Shown here: positions 18,056 through 27,266 of the stretch, piece after piece
How the letters are laid out: the number at the start of each line of letters is the position of its first letter
How positions within the stretch are numbered: position 1 is the stretch's first letter
DNA from: Hymenobacter aranciens
GTDB lineage: Bacteria > Bacteroidota > Bacteroidia > Cytophagales > Hymenobacteraceae
Assembly: GCF_030580865.1 (NCBI RefSeq)
Contig: NZ_JAUQSY010000010.1
Span: 170,575 to 234,574 of the forward strand
Reading direction: 5' to 3'
Length of the DNA stretch: 64,000 nucleotides
Position numbers and translations under genes: made by a program
Notes under the pieces: model-generated
What the model was told of the DNA's origin: nothing
The model's database searches: none
The model's input: the letters and a program-made list of their open reading frames with translations, nothing else

Positions 18056-18514
18056 ATGAATTGTATGCGCATCGAAGACGAGATTAAGCAACCCACCTTC
18101 CGCAGCGAGCAGCACAAAGCCTATATCAATCTGGCTTTTACGGCTGGCTGGCTGGGGCAGCAGCAGGCGGCCGCCTTCAAGCCGTATGGCCTCACGCCGC
18201 CGCAGTTCAACATTCTGCGCATTCTGCGGGGGCAGCACCCGCTGCCGGCTACGGTGGCGCTGCTCATCGACCGGATGCTCGACAAAACCAGCAATGCCTC
18301 GCGCATCGTGGACAAGCTGGAGGAAAAGCACCTGGTGACCCGAAAAGTTTGCCCGGCCAACCGCCGGGCGGTGGACATCCGCATCACCGAGGCAGGGCTG
18401 GAGCTGCTGCAACGCATTGAAGACGAAGGTGCCCTGACGGCCATTCACCTGCAAAACCTGAGCGATGACGAGTTGCGTCAGCTCAACACTCTTCTCGATA
18501 AAATCCGGGGCTAG
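18056..18514 (+). CDS. MarR family transcriptional regulator
   Basis: A 152-residue winged-helix regulator: LTPPQFNILRILRG, the recognition region ALLIDRMLDKTSNASRIVDKLEEKHLV, and the wing RKVCPANRRAVDIRITEAG. Expected to bind DNA as a dimer and to respond to a small ligand or oxidant. The ATG at 18056 is 12 bases after the -7 box; an internal ATG at 18065 is an alternative. It precedes yceI by 49 bases and probably controls both from the palindrome at 18022-18037. Confidence 0.9.
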   Translation: MNCMRIEDEIKQPTFRSEQHKAYINLAFTAGWLGQQQAAAFKPYGLTPPQFNILRILRGQHPLPATVALLIDRMLDKTSNASRIVDKLEEKHLVTRKVCPANRRAVDIRITEAGLELLQRIEDEGALTAIHLQNLSDDELRQLNTLLDKIRG

Positions 18515-18563
18515 TTGCCTCATTTTTCCCAAGCAAATCCTTTAATTACCCTTTTTCAACGTC

Positions 18564-19211
18564 ATGAAAAAATTCCTGTTGCCCGCTCTGTTTGCCGCTC
18601 TCAGCCTCGCTACCGTGCAAGCCAACCCCGGCGCCAAAGCTCCCAAAGCTGCTAAAACGGCCACCAAAGCCGCTGTTACCTACAAGCTGCAGCCCAATCT
18701 GAGCACCCTGGGCTGGGAAGGTAAAGCCGTGACCCACGGCCACAACGGTACCGTGCAGTTTGCCAGCGGCGACCTGCAGGTGAACGGCGCCAACGTGGTA
18801 GGCGGCACCGTAACGGTGGAAATGAAAACCATCAAAGCCACCGACATCACCGATGCCGAAACGCAGGCCAAATTCTACGGCCACATGGCAGCCGATGATT
18901 TCTTCCTGGTGGAGAAATTCCCCACTGCTACCTTCAAAATCACCAGCGTAACACCCATCAAAGGTGCCAAAGCCGGTGAAAATAACGCGACCGTGGCTGG
19001 CGACATGACCATCAAAGGCGTGACCAACAAAATCAGCTTCCCGGCCAAAGTGGGCGTGAAAGACGGCGTGGCCGCCGCCAGCGGCACCGTGACTGTTGAC
19101 CGCACCAAATACGGCCTGAAATACGGCTCGAAGTCGTTCTTCGAAAGCATCGGCGACAAAGCCATCAACGATGACTTTACCCTCAGCTTCAACGTAATTG
19201 CCAAGAAGTAA
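18564..19211 (+). CDS. YceI-like lipocalin-fold periplasmic protein
   Basis: A 215-residue protein with signal peptide (about 1-20, VQAN). The YceI domain covers about 38-213: YKLQPNLSTLGWEGKAVTHGH, VNGANVVGGTVTVEMKTI, DDFFLVEKFPTATFKIT, and GDMTIKGVTNKISFPAKV. YceI proteins bind isoprenoid or fatty-acid-like ligands in a beta-barrel. The marR-yceI order is common in Bacteroidota. Confidence 0.92.
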   Translation: MKKFLLPALFAALSLATVQANPGAKAPKAAKTATKAAVTYKLQPNLSTLGWEGKAVTHGHNGTVQFASGDLQVNGANVVGGTVTVEMKTIKATDITDAETQAKFYGHMAADDFFLVEKFPTATFKITSVTPIKGAKAGENNATVAGDMTIKGVTNKISFPAKVGVKDGVAAASGTVTVDRTKYGLKYGSKSFFESIGDKAINDDFTLSFNVIAKK

Positions 19212-19238
19212 TTGCGTGTAGCTACCCGCTATGAAACG

Positions 19239-19272
19239 AAAAAGCTCCGGCCGTAAGGTCGGAGCTTTTTTT
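19239..19272 (+). terminator. Rho-independent terminator of the marR-yceI unit
   Basis: AAAAAGCTCCGGCC paired with GGTCGGAGCTTTTT around loop GTAA, with a T-run, 27 bases past the yceI stop. Confidence 0.93.
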
Positions 19273-19299
19273 GTGGGCGCTGCACAATGAAGTTACGCG

Positions 19300-19854
19300 C
19301 TACGGCACTTCCAGCTCGCTGGGCAGGGTGAAGGGCAACTGCCAGCGGTTGTCGTAGGTGCGGAGCTGCTGTAGCACGTCGTCCAGCTCGCCTTTGTACT
19401 CGTGCCAGTAATCTTCGTGCAGGTTTTTGAGTACCATGGTGGCCGTGCGCACGGCCAGCCGGGCAGTGGCCTTGTAGAAGCTGGCGTGCGAAGAGTTGAG
19501 CGGGCCGGAGTAGTTGCGCAGAATCATCTTCAGCAGATACAATTGCAGGTCGATTTCGAGCTGCTTGCTTTTGGTGATGCGGCGGGCGCGGGCCACTTCC
19601 TTCAGGGCTTTGCTGAGGGCTTTGGGCAGGGCCTTGTGCAACTGGTAGCCGCTCACGCTGAGATTGAACAGCTCGTGCAGCTTGTCCTCGGTTTCGGCCT
19701 GCAGGCTGGTTAGAGAAATGTCGTCCAGCAGCTCGAAGCGGAAAGTGTCGTAAAGTTCGGCGTCGCGGCGCACGGCACGGAGCAGCAGCGCTTCCTTCTC
19801 GGTTTCGGAGAGGCGCTTGAGGGCTTTTTTGAAGTCGGCGGAGGGAGCGGGCAC
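19300..19854 (-). CDS. Hypothetical all-helical protein
   Basis: A 184-residue, charged, predicted all-alpha protein (FKKALKRLSETEKEALLLRAVRRDAELYD, KALSKALKEVARARRITKSKQLEIDLQLYL). No signal peptide or membrane segment. It resembles other uncharacterised helical proteins of Bacteroidota, but I cannot assign a family. It is next to the S9 peptidase gene, separated by an inverted heptad repeat. Confidence 0.65.
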   Translation of the reverse strand: MPAPSADFKKALKRLSETEKEALLLRAVRRDAELYDTFRFELLDDISLTSLQAETEDKLHELFNLSVSGYQLHKALPKALSKALKEVARARRITKSKQLEIDLQLYLLKMILRNYSGPLNSSHASFYKATARLAVRTATMVLKNLHEDYWHEYKGELDDVLQQLRTYDNRWQLPFTLPSELEVP

Positions 19855-19861
19855 GGGGGAA

Positions 19862-19957
19862 GAATTATGAGTTTTGAGTTATGAGTTTTGAATTATGGGG
19901 TAGGCGCAGGGGTAGAGTTCCAAATAGCGCATAACTCAAAACTCATAATTCATAACT
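19862..19957. repeat. Inverted heptad repeat (GAGTTTT/GAATTAT type)
   Basis: The left array is GAATTAT GAGTTTT GAGTTAT GAGTTTT GAATTAT; the right array, read on the other strand, is GAGTTAT GAATTAT GAGTTTT GAGTTAT. They pair over about 22 bases across a 35-base spacer. It ends three bases before the S9 peptidase stop. Confidence 0.92.
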
Positions 19958-19960
19958 CCC

Positions 19961-22180
19961 TTACAGGTTGTCGTCGAAATACCGGGTAATCTTGGTGTAG
20001 AGGTGCGCTCGGTCTTTGCCCCCTACGTTGTGCGGGTGGCCGGGGTACACGAAGTAGTCGAGCTGCACACCTTCGTCTACGGCCTGCTTGAGGTAGTCGA
20101 GCGAGTGCTGCCACACCACCACGTCGTCGATGGTGCCGTGGATAAGCAGGAGCTTGCCTTGTAGCTTGCTGACGTATTTCAGCAGGTTAGCTTTTTCGTA
20201 GCCTTCGGGGTTTTCCTGGGGCGTGTCCATGTAGCGCTCGGTGTACATCACCTCGTACATGCGCCAGTCGATAACCGGGCCGCCGCCCACGGCGGCCTTG
20301 AAGGTGCCGGGCGCGCGGGTCATCAGCGTGGTGGTCATAAAACCGCCGAAGCTCCAGCCGTGCACGCCCATGCGGGTTTGGTCGACGTAGGGCAGGGATT
20401 TCAGATAGTTCACGCCCACGAGCTGGTCGGCCATTTCGGCGGTGCCGAGCTGGCGGAAGGTGGCCTGCTCGAAGGCCCGGCCGCGGTTGCCGGAGCCGCG
20501 GCTGTCGATGGTGAACACCACGTAGCCCTTCTGGGCCATCATCTGCATCCAAAGGTTGGAGCCGGACAGCCAGCTTTCGGTGACTAGCTGCACGTGCGGC
20601 CCACCGTAGAGGTACACCACCGTCGGGTATTTTTTCTTGGCGTCGAAGTTGGGCGGGGTGATGACACGGGCGTAGAGGTCGGTGCTGCCGTCGGCAGCTT
20701 TCAGGGGCACGATTTTCGTCTCGCCCAGCTGGTAATCGGCCACCGGGTTGGGCGCATTCAGCAGCAGGCGCTGGGGCTTGCCGTCGGCCACGGCGATGGT
20801 GCGGATGGTGCGCGGCGTGACGGGGCTGCTGAAGTTATCGAGCACGTAGCGGCCGCTGGGGCTGAGCGTGGCCACGTGCGTGCCCGTGCCCTGCGACACC
20901 TTGCGCGGCGTGCCGCCGTTGAGGGGCACGCTGTACACGTGGCGCTCCAGCGGCGAGTCGGCGGTGCCCACGTACACGAACTCCTTGCCACCGTTGGCGA
21001 AATCCAGCACGTCGGTCACAATCCACGGGCCCTTGGTGAGCTGGCGCAGCAGCTGGCCGCTGGTGCTGTAGAGGTAGAGGTGGTTGTAGCCGTCGCGCTG
21101 GCTTTGCCAGATGAGCTGGTCGGGGTGGCCGGGCACGAACAGGGCGGGGTGCTGCGGCTCCACATACTTGTCGTCTTTTTCTTCGAACAGCGTTTTCACG
21201 AAGCCGCCACCGGCCACGGTGTACTGGTTGAACTGCATGTGGTTCTGGCCGCGGTTGAGCTCGGCCAGGTAGATGCTTTTCTCGTCGGGGCTCCAGGCCA
21301 GGTTGGTCAGGTAGTGCTCGTCGTTGACCTTGGTTTGTAGCTTAGCTAGCTTACGAGTCGTCAGGTCATATACTGCCACTTCTACCAACTGGCTTTTATC
21401 GCCGGCCATAGGGTAGCGGATGGGCATAATGCTGGCAGGTGTCGTGGTCAGATTCACCAGCGGGTAGCTGGTGACATCACCTTGATTAATGATATAGAAG
21501 GCCAGCTTGGTGCCGCTGGGGCTCCAGAACGTGCCTTTGGTGATGCCGAACTCCGAACGGTGGGCGGCCTGTCCGGCTACGAATGGTGCGTTGGCCGCAC
21601 TAGTTGCTTCAAAATCGCCACTTAGGTTGGTTAGCGCCTCATTTTCGCGGCCGGCCAGCGAGATGTAGAGGTTCGGGCCTTTAGTGTAGGCCACACGGGT
21701 TTTGGTGGGGTCGAAGTCTACGTTGTCGGCCTCGGCATCGTAACCGAAGGCGCGGGCAGCCTTGCCGGTTTTCAGGTCGTAGCTGTACACCTGATTTTTG
21801 CTGGTGATGAGCATGGTGTTCGCATCGCGCCATTGCACGCTCGGAAAGGCCTTCGGCTCGGTAGCCCCGGCAGCCTTGAGGGCGGCAGCCAGGGTGGTTT
21901 GGCTGACGATAGGCGTCAGGTCTTTGCCCGTGGCGCTGCCGCGCAGCAGCTCGTCGGGCTGGCCTTTCTGAGCGGGGCGCAGGTAGGCCACCTCATCCTT
22001 TGAGCCCGGAATCCAGCTCAGCTGCTTGAGGTTTTGCGGTTGCAGGTCGCGGTTGAGAAAGGCTTCTTCGACGGTGAGCTGCTTGCTCTGGCTGAGGGCC
22101 GGGGCCAGCGGCAGCCAGAGCAGCAGCGCGAGGCCGGCCAGTGCCGGGCGCGGGGTGGGGAAGGGGCGGGGGAGCATCAT
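19961..22180 (-). CDS. S9 family (DPP IV-like) serine peptidase
   Basis: A 739-residue secreted peptidase. Signal peptide about 1-30; an N-terminal DPPIV-type beta-propeller (about 80-460, with FWSPSGTKLAFYIINQGDVTSYPL); a C-terminal alpha/beta-hydrolase. Catalytic Ser610 in GVHGWSFGGF, Asp685/686 in HGTIDDVVVWQ, and His717 in YPGHPHNVGG. Full length for Bacteroidota DPP IV. It removes Xaa-Pro dipeptides in the family. Either of the two first ATGs (22180 or 22177) could be the start. Confidence 0.92.
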   Translation of the reverse strand: MMLPRPFPTPRPALAGLALLLWLPLAPALSQSKQLTVEEAFLNRDLQPQNLKQLSWIPGSKDEVAYLRPAQKGQPDELLRGSATGKDLTPIVSQTTLAAALKAAGATEPKAFPSVQWRDANTMLITSKNQVYSYDLKTGKAARAFGYDAEADNVDFDPTKTRVAYTKGPNLYISLAGRENEALTNLSGDFEATSAANAPFVAGQAAHRSEFGITKGTFWSPSGTKLAFYIINQGDVTSYPLVNLTTTPASIMPIRYPMAGDKSQLVEVAVYDLTTRKLAKLQTKVNDEHYLTNLAWSPDEKSIYLAELNRGQNHMQFNQYTVAGGGFVKTLFEEKDDKYVEPQHPALFVPGHPDQLIWQSQRDGYNHLYLYSTSGQLLRQLTKGPWIVTDVLDFANGGKEFVYVGTADSPLERHVYSVPLNGGTPRKVSQGTGTHVATLSPSGRYVLDNFSSPVTPRTIRTIAVADGKPQRLLLNAPNPVADYQLGETKIVPLKAADGSTDLYARVITPPNFDAKKKYPTVVYLYGGPHVQLVTESWLSGSNLWMQMMAQKGYVVFTIDSRGSGNRGRAFEQATFRQLGTAEMADQLVGVNYLKSLPYVDQTRMGVHGWSFGGFMTTTLMTRAPGTFKAAVGGGPVIDWRMYEVMYTERYMDTPQENPEGYEKANLLKYVSKLQGKLLLIHGTIDDVVVWQHSLDYLKQAVDEGVQLDYFVYPGHPHNVGGKDRAHLYTKITRYFDDNL

Positions 22181-22213
22181 GGCCGAAAATTACGGCTGAA
22201 ATGGCAGCAGCCG

Positions 22214-22350
22214 GCTGGCGCGCGTCTCCGACGCGTGCCGACTGGGTTCGAGCCTCCGGCTCGTTAGTTAGCACGACTCCTTAAACGATGTTCTAATAAG
22301 CGAGCCAGAGGCTCGAACCCAACTGGCACGCGTCGGAGACGCGCGCCAGC
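22214..22350. repeat. Double-hairpin palindrome, type D
   Basis: A 137-base inverted repeat with 50-base arms. Each arm contains two hairpins with three-base loops: CGCGTC-TCC-GACGCG and CGAGCC-TCC-GGCTCG. The frame TGGCGCG...CGTGCCGACTGGGTT is shared with the elements at 28288, 42913 and 60948, although the stems are unrelated. Confidence 0.93.
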
Positions 22351-22428
22351 GGAATTTTAGTTGGTTCCGCGAAACGAAAGCCCTAAAAATGCGGTTACCA
22401 CTAGCCGCCCCAAACCACTTAGCCGCCG

Positions 22429-22436
22429 TACCTTTG
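22429..22436 (+). promoter_or_regulatory. -7 promoter box of clpS
   Basis: TACCTTTG ends five bases before the clpS ATG, implying a leaderless transcript. No clear -33 element. Confidence 0.55.
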
Positions 22437-22441
22437 CAAGC

Positions 22442-22723
22442 ATGAATACCCGCCCACAAATTGATTATAACGAAGATGTACTGCTGCTCGAAGCCGAAGA
22501 CGAGCTGCGCGCCCTCGTCGTGTACAACGACGACGTGAACACCTTCGACCACGTTATCACTACCCTGATTGACGTGTGCGGCCACGAGCCGCTGCAGGCC
22601 GAGCAATGCACCCTGCTGATTCACCACAAAGGCAAGTGCGCCGTCAAAAACGGCACCTATGAAGAGCTGGAGCCCATGTGCTCGGCCATTCACGACCGCG
22701 GCATTTCGGCCGATATTTCCTGA
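22442..22723 (+). CDS. clpS: ATP-dependent Clp protease adaptor ClpS
   Basis: A 93-residue adaptor. The core LRALVVYNDDVNTFDHVITTL carries the YNDDxNTFDHV motif that forms the N-degron pocket and ClpA/C contact. It continues with CGHEPLQAEQCTLLIHHKGKCAV, as in Bacteroidota ClpS. It delivers N-end-rule substrates to the Clp protease. The ATG at 22442 follows directly on the promoter box; 27 in-frame codons upstream are excluded for that reason. No clpA/clpC is nearby. Confidence 0.92.
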   Translation: MNTRPQIDYNEDVLLLEAEDELRALVVYNDDVNTFDHVITTLIDVCGHEPLQAEQCTLLIHHKGKCAVKNGTYEELEPMCSAIHDRGISADIS

Positions 22724-22734
22724 TTGTCATGCTG

Positions 22735-22828
22735 AGGAACGAAGCATCTTATCACGGCTGCGTTTCTTTTGCTTAACCAACCAGACGGCGCCAGCGTGAT
22801 AAGGTCCTTCGCTGCGCTCAGGATGACA
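22735..22828. repeat. Family A inverted repeat, copy 2 (hybrid)
   Basis: Left arm TGTCATGCTGAGGAACGAAGCATC, right arm a variant with GAGCGCAGCGAAGGACC in inverted orientation. The two arms match different sub-variants of family A. It starts 12 bases after the clpS stop and ends 7 bases before the recR start. Confidence 0.9.
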
Positions 22829-22835
22829 TAGTATT

Positions 22836-23450
22836 TTGGAATACCCCTCAAAACTCATCGAAAACGCCGTCGGCGAGCTTTCGCGGCTGCCCGGCATCGG
22901 CAAGAAGACAGCTTTGCGCCTGGCCCTGCACCTGCTGAAGGCCGAAACCGAAACCACCGCCACGCTGGCTGAGGCCCTGGCCAAGATGCGCTTCGAAATC
23001 ACCTACTGCCAGAGCTGCCACAGCATCTCGGATAGCGAGGAGTGCGGCATCTGCGCCAACAAGCTGCGCGACCACGCCCAGGTGTGCGTGGTGGCCGACG
23101 TGCGCGACGTCATCGCCATCGAAAACACCGGGCAGTACAAGGGCGTGTACCACGTGCTGGGCGGCGTCATCTCACCCATCGAGGGCATCGGGCCCAGCGA
23201 TTTGCACATCGACTCGCTGGTGCAACGCGCTGGGGCCGAAGGCTCGGAGGTGCGCGAGGTGATTCTGGCCATCTCGCCCACCATGGAGGGCGACACCACG
23301 GCCTTCTACCTCTCGCGCCGCCTGCGCGATTTGCCCGACGTCCACATCAGCACCATTGCCCGCGGCATCCCGATGGGCGGCGAGCTGGAGTACGCCGACG
23401 AAATCACCCTCGGCCGCAGCATCGTGGAGCGGCAGCGGCAGGCGCGGTAA
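22836..23450 (+). CDS. recR: Recombination mediator RecR
   Basis: A 204-residue protein: the HhH region LSRLPGIGKKTALRLALHLL, the zinc finger with C58, C61, C70 and C73, and a Toprim domain (VCVVADVRDVIAIENTGQYKGVYHVLGG). It works with RecF/RecO in loading RecA at gaps. The start is TTG (22836); homologous N-terminal sequence begins right there, just after the upstream inverted repeat. Confidence 0.93.
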   Translation: MEYPSKLIENAVGELSRLPGIGKKTALRLALHLLKAETETTATLAEALAKMRFEITYCQSCHSISDSEECGICANKLRDHAQVCVVADVRDVIAIENTGQYKGVYHVLGGVISPIEGIGPSDLHIDSLVQRAGAEGSEVREVILAISPTMEGDTTAFYLSRRLRDLPDVHISTIARGIPMGGELEYADEITLGRSIVERQRQAR

Positions 23451-23454
23451 GCCG

Positions 23455-23487
23455 TCTGTCAGGCTGAACGCAGTGAAGCATGACAGA
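23455..23487. repeat. Family A repeat, internally deleted copy
   Basis: A single arm (TCTGTCAGGCTGAACGCAGT, continuing to GAAGCA) followed at once by the closing TGACAGA. It looks like a full element that lost its spacer and most of the second arm. Confidence 0.85.
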
Positions 23488-23538
23488 TTGTATTGACAAT
23501 TGCACTGGGCTGGCTAAAAATGTTCTGTTTTCCGCCCC

Positions 23539-23790
23539 GGCCTCGACCGGGGTGCCTCCAAAAGCTGTTGAAAGCCCTCCGGCCTCGACCGGGATGCTTT
23601 CAACAGCTTTTTTTAGTGTCCCAGCCTCGGCCTGGATGCTTCAAAATGCATTCGAAAGCTCTCCCGCCTCGACCGGGGTGCCTCCGAAAGCTGTGGGAAG
23701 CCCTCCGGCCGCGGCTGGAGAGCTTTCGATAGCTCTTTTTACTATTCCATCCCCAGCAGGATGCTTAAAAGGAGTTTTCTGCGGTACGGC
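23539..23790. repeat. Tandem array, six units of exactly 42 bases
   Basis: Units start at 23539, 23581, 23623, 23665, 23707 and 23749. The unit core is GGCCTCGACCGGGRTGC. Units 1-2 form a 16-base perfect stem (AAAAGCTGTTGAAAGC with its complement) followed by seven T. Units 4-5 form a second hairpin (GAAAGCT...AGCTTTC) followed by CTCTTTTTA. It may act as a double terminator after recR. Confidence 0.92.
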
Positions 23791-23819
23791 CGGGCGGCGT
23801 GCCGTAATTTCGTGCTCCC

Positions 23820-25838
23820 GTGGTGAAGCTCTCCGTCATTATTGTTAATTATAACGTCTGCTACTTTCTGGAGCAGGCACTGCTGTCGGTGCGGCGGGCG
23901 GTGCAGAAGCTGGGCCAGCCGGTGGAGGTGTTCGTGGTCGATAACAACTCGGCCGACGGCTCGGTGGCGATGGTGCGGGCGCGGTTTCCGGAGGTCATTC
24001 TGATTGCCAACCACGACAATCCCGGCTTCTCGAAGGCCAACAACCAGGCCCTACGCCTGGCCACCGGCGAGTACCAGCTGCTGCTCAACCCCGACACCGT
24101 GGTGGAGGAAGACACCTTCCGGGCCTGCTGCGACTTTATGGACGCGCACCCCGACGCCGGCGGCCTGGGCGTGAAAATGCTCGACGGCCAGGGCAAGTTT
24201 CTGCCCGAAAGCAAGCGCGGCCTGCCCACGCCGATGGTGGCGTTTTACAAGATTTTCGGGCTGGCGGCCCTGTTTCCGAAGTCGCGCACCTTCGGGCGCT
24301 ACCACCTGGGCTTTCTGGACAATGACCAAGCCCACGAAATCGAGGTATTGAGCGGCGCCTTCATGCTGATGCGTAAGGCGGCGCTCGACCAGGTGGGGCT
24401 GCTCGACGAGGACTACTTTATGTACGGCGAGGACATCGACCTCTCGTACCGCCTCACGCTGGGCGGCTGGAAAAATTACTACTTTCCCGGCACGCGCATC
24501 ATTCACTACAAGGGCGAAAGCACCAAGCGTACGAGCGTCAACTACGTGTTCGTGTTTTACCGGGCGATGGTGATTTTTGCCCGCAAGCACTTCGCGCCGG
24601 GGCGGGCCGGGCTGTTTTCGCTGCTCATCAACGGGGCCATCTGGCTGCGGGCGGGCGCGGCGGTGGCCCAGCGCCTGGCCACCCAGCTGGCTCCGCTGCT
24701 GCTCGATGCCGGGCTGGTGTGGCTGGGCATGTATTTCCTGAAGGAGTACTGGGAGCACAATCACCGCTACGTGCCCGGCACCTACCCGCCGCGCTACATG
24801 CTGGCGGCCGTGCCGGTCTACATCGGGGTGTGGCTCACGGCGGTGTTCCTGAGTGGTGGCTACGACCGGCCGGTGCGCACCTCGCGCATCGTACGGGGCG
24901 TGCTGCTGGGCACGGTGCTGATTTCGGCGGCCTCGAATTTTCTGGATGCCTGGCGCTTCTCCAAAGCTCTCATCATCCTGGGCGGCGCCTGGGCCACGGC
25001 GGCGCTGGTGGGCCGCCAGCTGCTGGCACACTTTATTAAATACAAGGATTTCCGCCTCAACGAGCGCCGGCAGAAGAACATTGCCATCGTGGGCTCGGGC
25101 CCCGAAAGCCGCCGCGTGCGCCAGCTGCTGGAAGCCGCCGGCGTGCAGGCCCGCGTCATTGGCTACGTGAATACCGAGGCCCCAACACCCAATACCCAAC
25201 ACCCAACACCCACCATCCCGCTTCAGCCCGCCCCGGCAGCAGCTTCAACTGCATCCGAAGAACCTTTGGGCGAGCTGCGCCAGCTCGCCGACATCATCCG
25301 CCTCTACGCGCTCGATGAGCTCATCTTCTGCGGTAAAGACCTCCCGGCCAGCCAGATTATTTCGCTCATGCTCACGCTGCCGCCCGAGCCTCCGGTGGCC
25401 TACAAAATCCTGCCCGAAGACAGCCAGTACATCATCGGCAGCAGCAGCAAAGACTCGCCCGGCGACTACTACACCCTCGACATCGCCCTCAACCTCTACC
25501 AGCCCCGCCAGGCCCGCGCCAAGCGCCTGCTCGACATGCTGAGCAGCGGCGCGCTGCTCGTGCTGGCCCCGCTGCTCGTCTGGTTTCAAAAACAGCCGGC
25601 TGGCTACCTGCGCAACTGCCTGGCCGTGCTGCTGGGCCGCCGCACCTGGGTGGGCCTGCGCTACACGCCCGGCCCCGCCCGGGCCCGCCCCGCCGTGCTC
25701 TCGCCCGCCGATGCCGCGCAGTCGGCCCTGCTTAATGACGTGACCCGCCGCCGCCTGGAGCTGCTCTACGCCAAGGACTACGAGCCCGAAACTGACCTGG
25801 GCATCTTGCTGCGGAGCTGGCGGCGGCTGGGGCAGTAG
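23820..25838 (+). CDS. GT2 glycosyltransferase fused to a sugar-transferase-like membrane region
   Basis: A 672-residue protein. Residues 1-260 are a rhamnosyltransferase-type GT2 domain (LSVIIVNYNVCYFLEQAL, VVDNNSADGS, LLLNPDTVVEEDTF, GEDIDLSYRL). A block of membrane helices follows (about 265-400). Then comes a nucleotide-binding-like segment (NIAIVGSGPESRRVRQLLEAAGV) resembling the CoA-binding part of polyprenyl sugar-phosphate transferases. The catalytic C-terminal part of those enzymes is missing. Likely in envelope polysaccharide synthesis. The start is GTG 23820 or 23823. Residues 454-465 come from a heptad repeat. Confidence 0.8.
   Translation: MVKLSVIIVNYNVCYFLEQALLSVRRAVQKLGQPVEVFVVDNNSADGSVAMVRARFPEVILIANHDNPGFSKANNQALRLATGEYQLLLNPDTVVEEDTFRACCDFMDAHPDAGGLGVKMLDGQGKFLPESKRGLPTPMVAFYKIFGLAALFPKSRTFGRYHLGFLDNDQAHEIEVLSGAFMLMRKAALDQVGLLDEDYFMYGEDIDLSYRLTLGGWKNYYFPGTRIIHYKGESTKRTSVNYVFVFYRAMVIFARKHFAPGRAGLFSLLINGAIWLRAGAAVAQRLATQLAPLLLDAGLVWLGMYFLKEYWEHNHRYVPGTYPPRYMLAAVPVYIGVWLTAVFLSGGYDRPVRTSRIVRGVLLGTVLISAASNFLDAWRFSKALIILGGAWATAALVGRQLLAHFIKYKDFRLNERRQKNIAIVGSGPESRRVRQLLEAAGVQARVIGYVNTEAPTPNTQHPTPTIPLQPAPAAASTASEEPLGELRQLADIIRLYALDELIFCGKDLPASQIISLMLTLPPEPPVAYKILPEDSQYIIGSSSKDSPGDYYTLDIALNLYQPRQARAKRLLDMLSSGALLVLAPLLVWFQKQPAGYLRNCLAVLLGRRTWVGLRYTPGPARARPAVLSPADAAQSALLNDVTRRRLELLYAKDYEPETDLGILLRSWRRLGQ
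25181..25214. repeat. Heptad repeat inside the GT2 fusion gene
   Basis: CCCAACA CCCAATA CCCAACA CCCAACA CCC, five units, read in frame as PTPNTQHPTPT. It is the same heptad type as the intergenic arrays at 53687 and 60018. Confidence 0.9.
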
Positions 25839-25847
25839 CGCCGCTAT

Positions 25848-25855
25848 TACCTTTG
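25848..25855 (+). promoter_or_regulatory. -7 promoter box of the aminotransferase gene
   Basis: TACCTTTG, 18 bases before the ATG at 25874. Confidence 0.55.
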
Positions 25856-25873
25856 CGGCCTCATTTCCCGTCC

Positions 25874-27082
<1,209 letters not shown>

Positions 27083-27090
27083 TTAAAGTT

Positions 27091-27251
27091 AAAAGAACGT
27101 CATCCTGAGCGCAGCGAAAGGACCTCGCCCGCGCCGTGTGCAGCAGTAATTAATTGTTGCATGCCGTAGTAATTAATTGCCACTGATAATTAATTACCAC
27201 CACAACGAAGCGGGCGAGGTCCTTTCGCTGCGCTCAGGATGACGTTCTTTT
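27091..27251. repeat. Family A-related perfect inverted repeat, copy 3
   Basis: 42-base arms (27091-27132 and 27210-27251) pair without a mismatch; the core is CATCCTGAGCGCAGCGAAAG. The 77-base spacer is AT-rich and contains TAATTAATT three times. It fills the gap between the aminotransferase and heptose kinase genes. Confidence 0.95.
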
Positions 27252-27266
27252 TCTGACGTTCTTTTT

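Larger units (their letters stand above)
23451..23819. other. 369-base gap filled by repeats
   Basis: Between recR and the glycosyltransferase gene lie a deleted family A copy (23455-23487) and the 42-base tandem array (23539-23790). Long open frames here are a by-product of the 42-base period, which is a multiple of three. Confidence 0.8.

Noticed and set aside
23539..23790. Possible CRISPR array (42-base step)
   Set aside because: The step includes the whole repeated unit; there are no distinct spacers, and adjacent units pair into terminator stems.
23480..23848. 122-codon open frame with a repeated PASTGVPPKAV-like peptide
   Set aside because: The 42-base repeat is a multiple of three, so several frames stay open by arithmetic. 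The array forms terminator hairpins and there is no conserved start.
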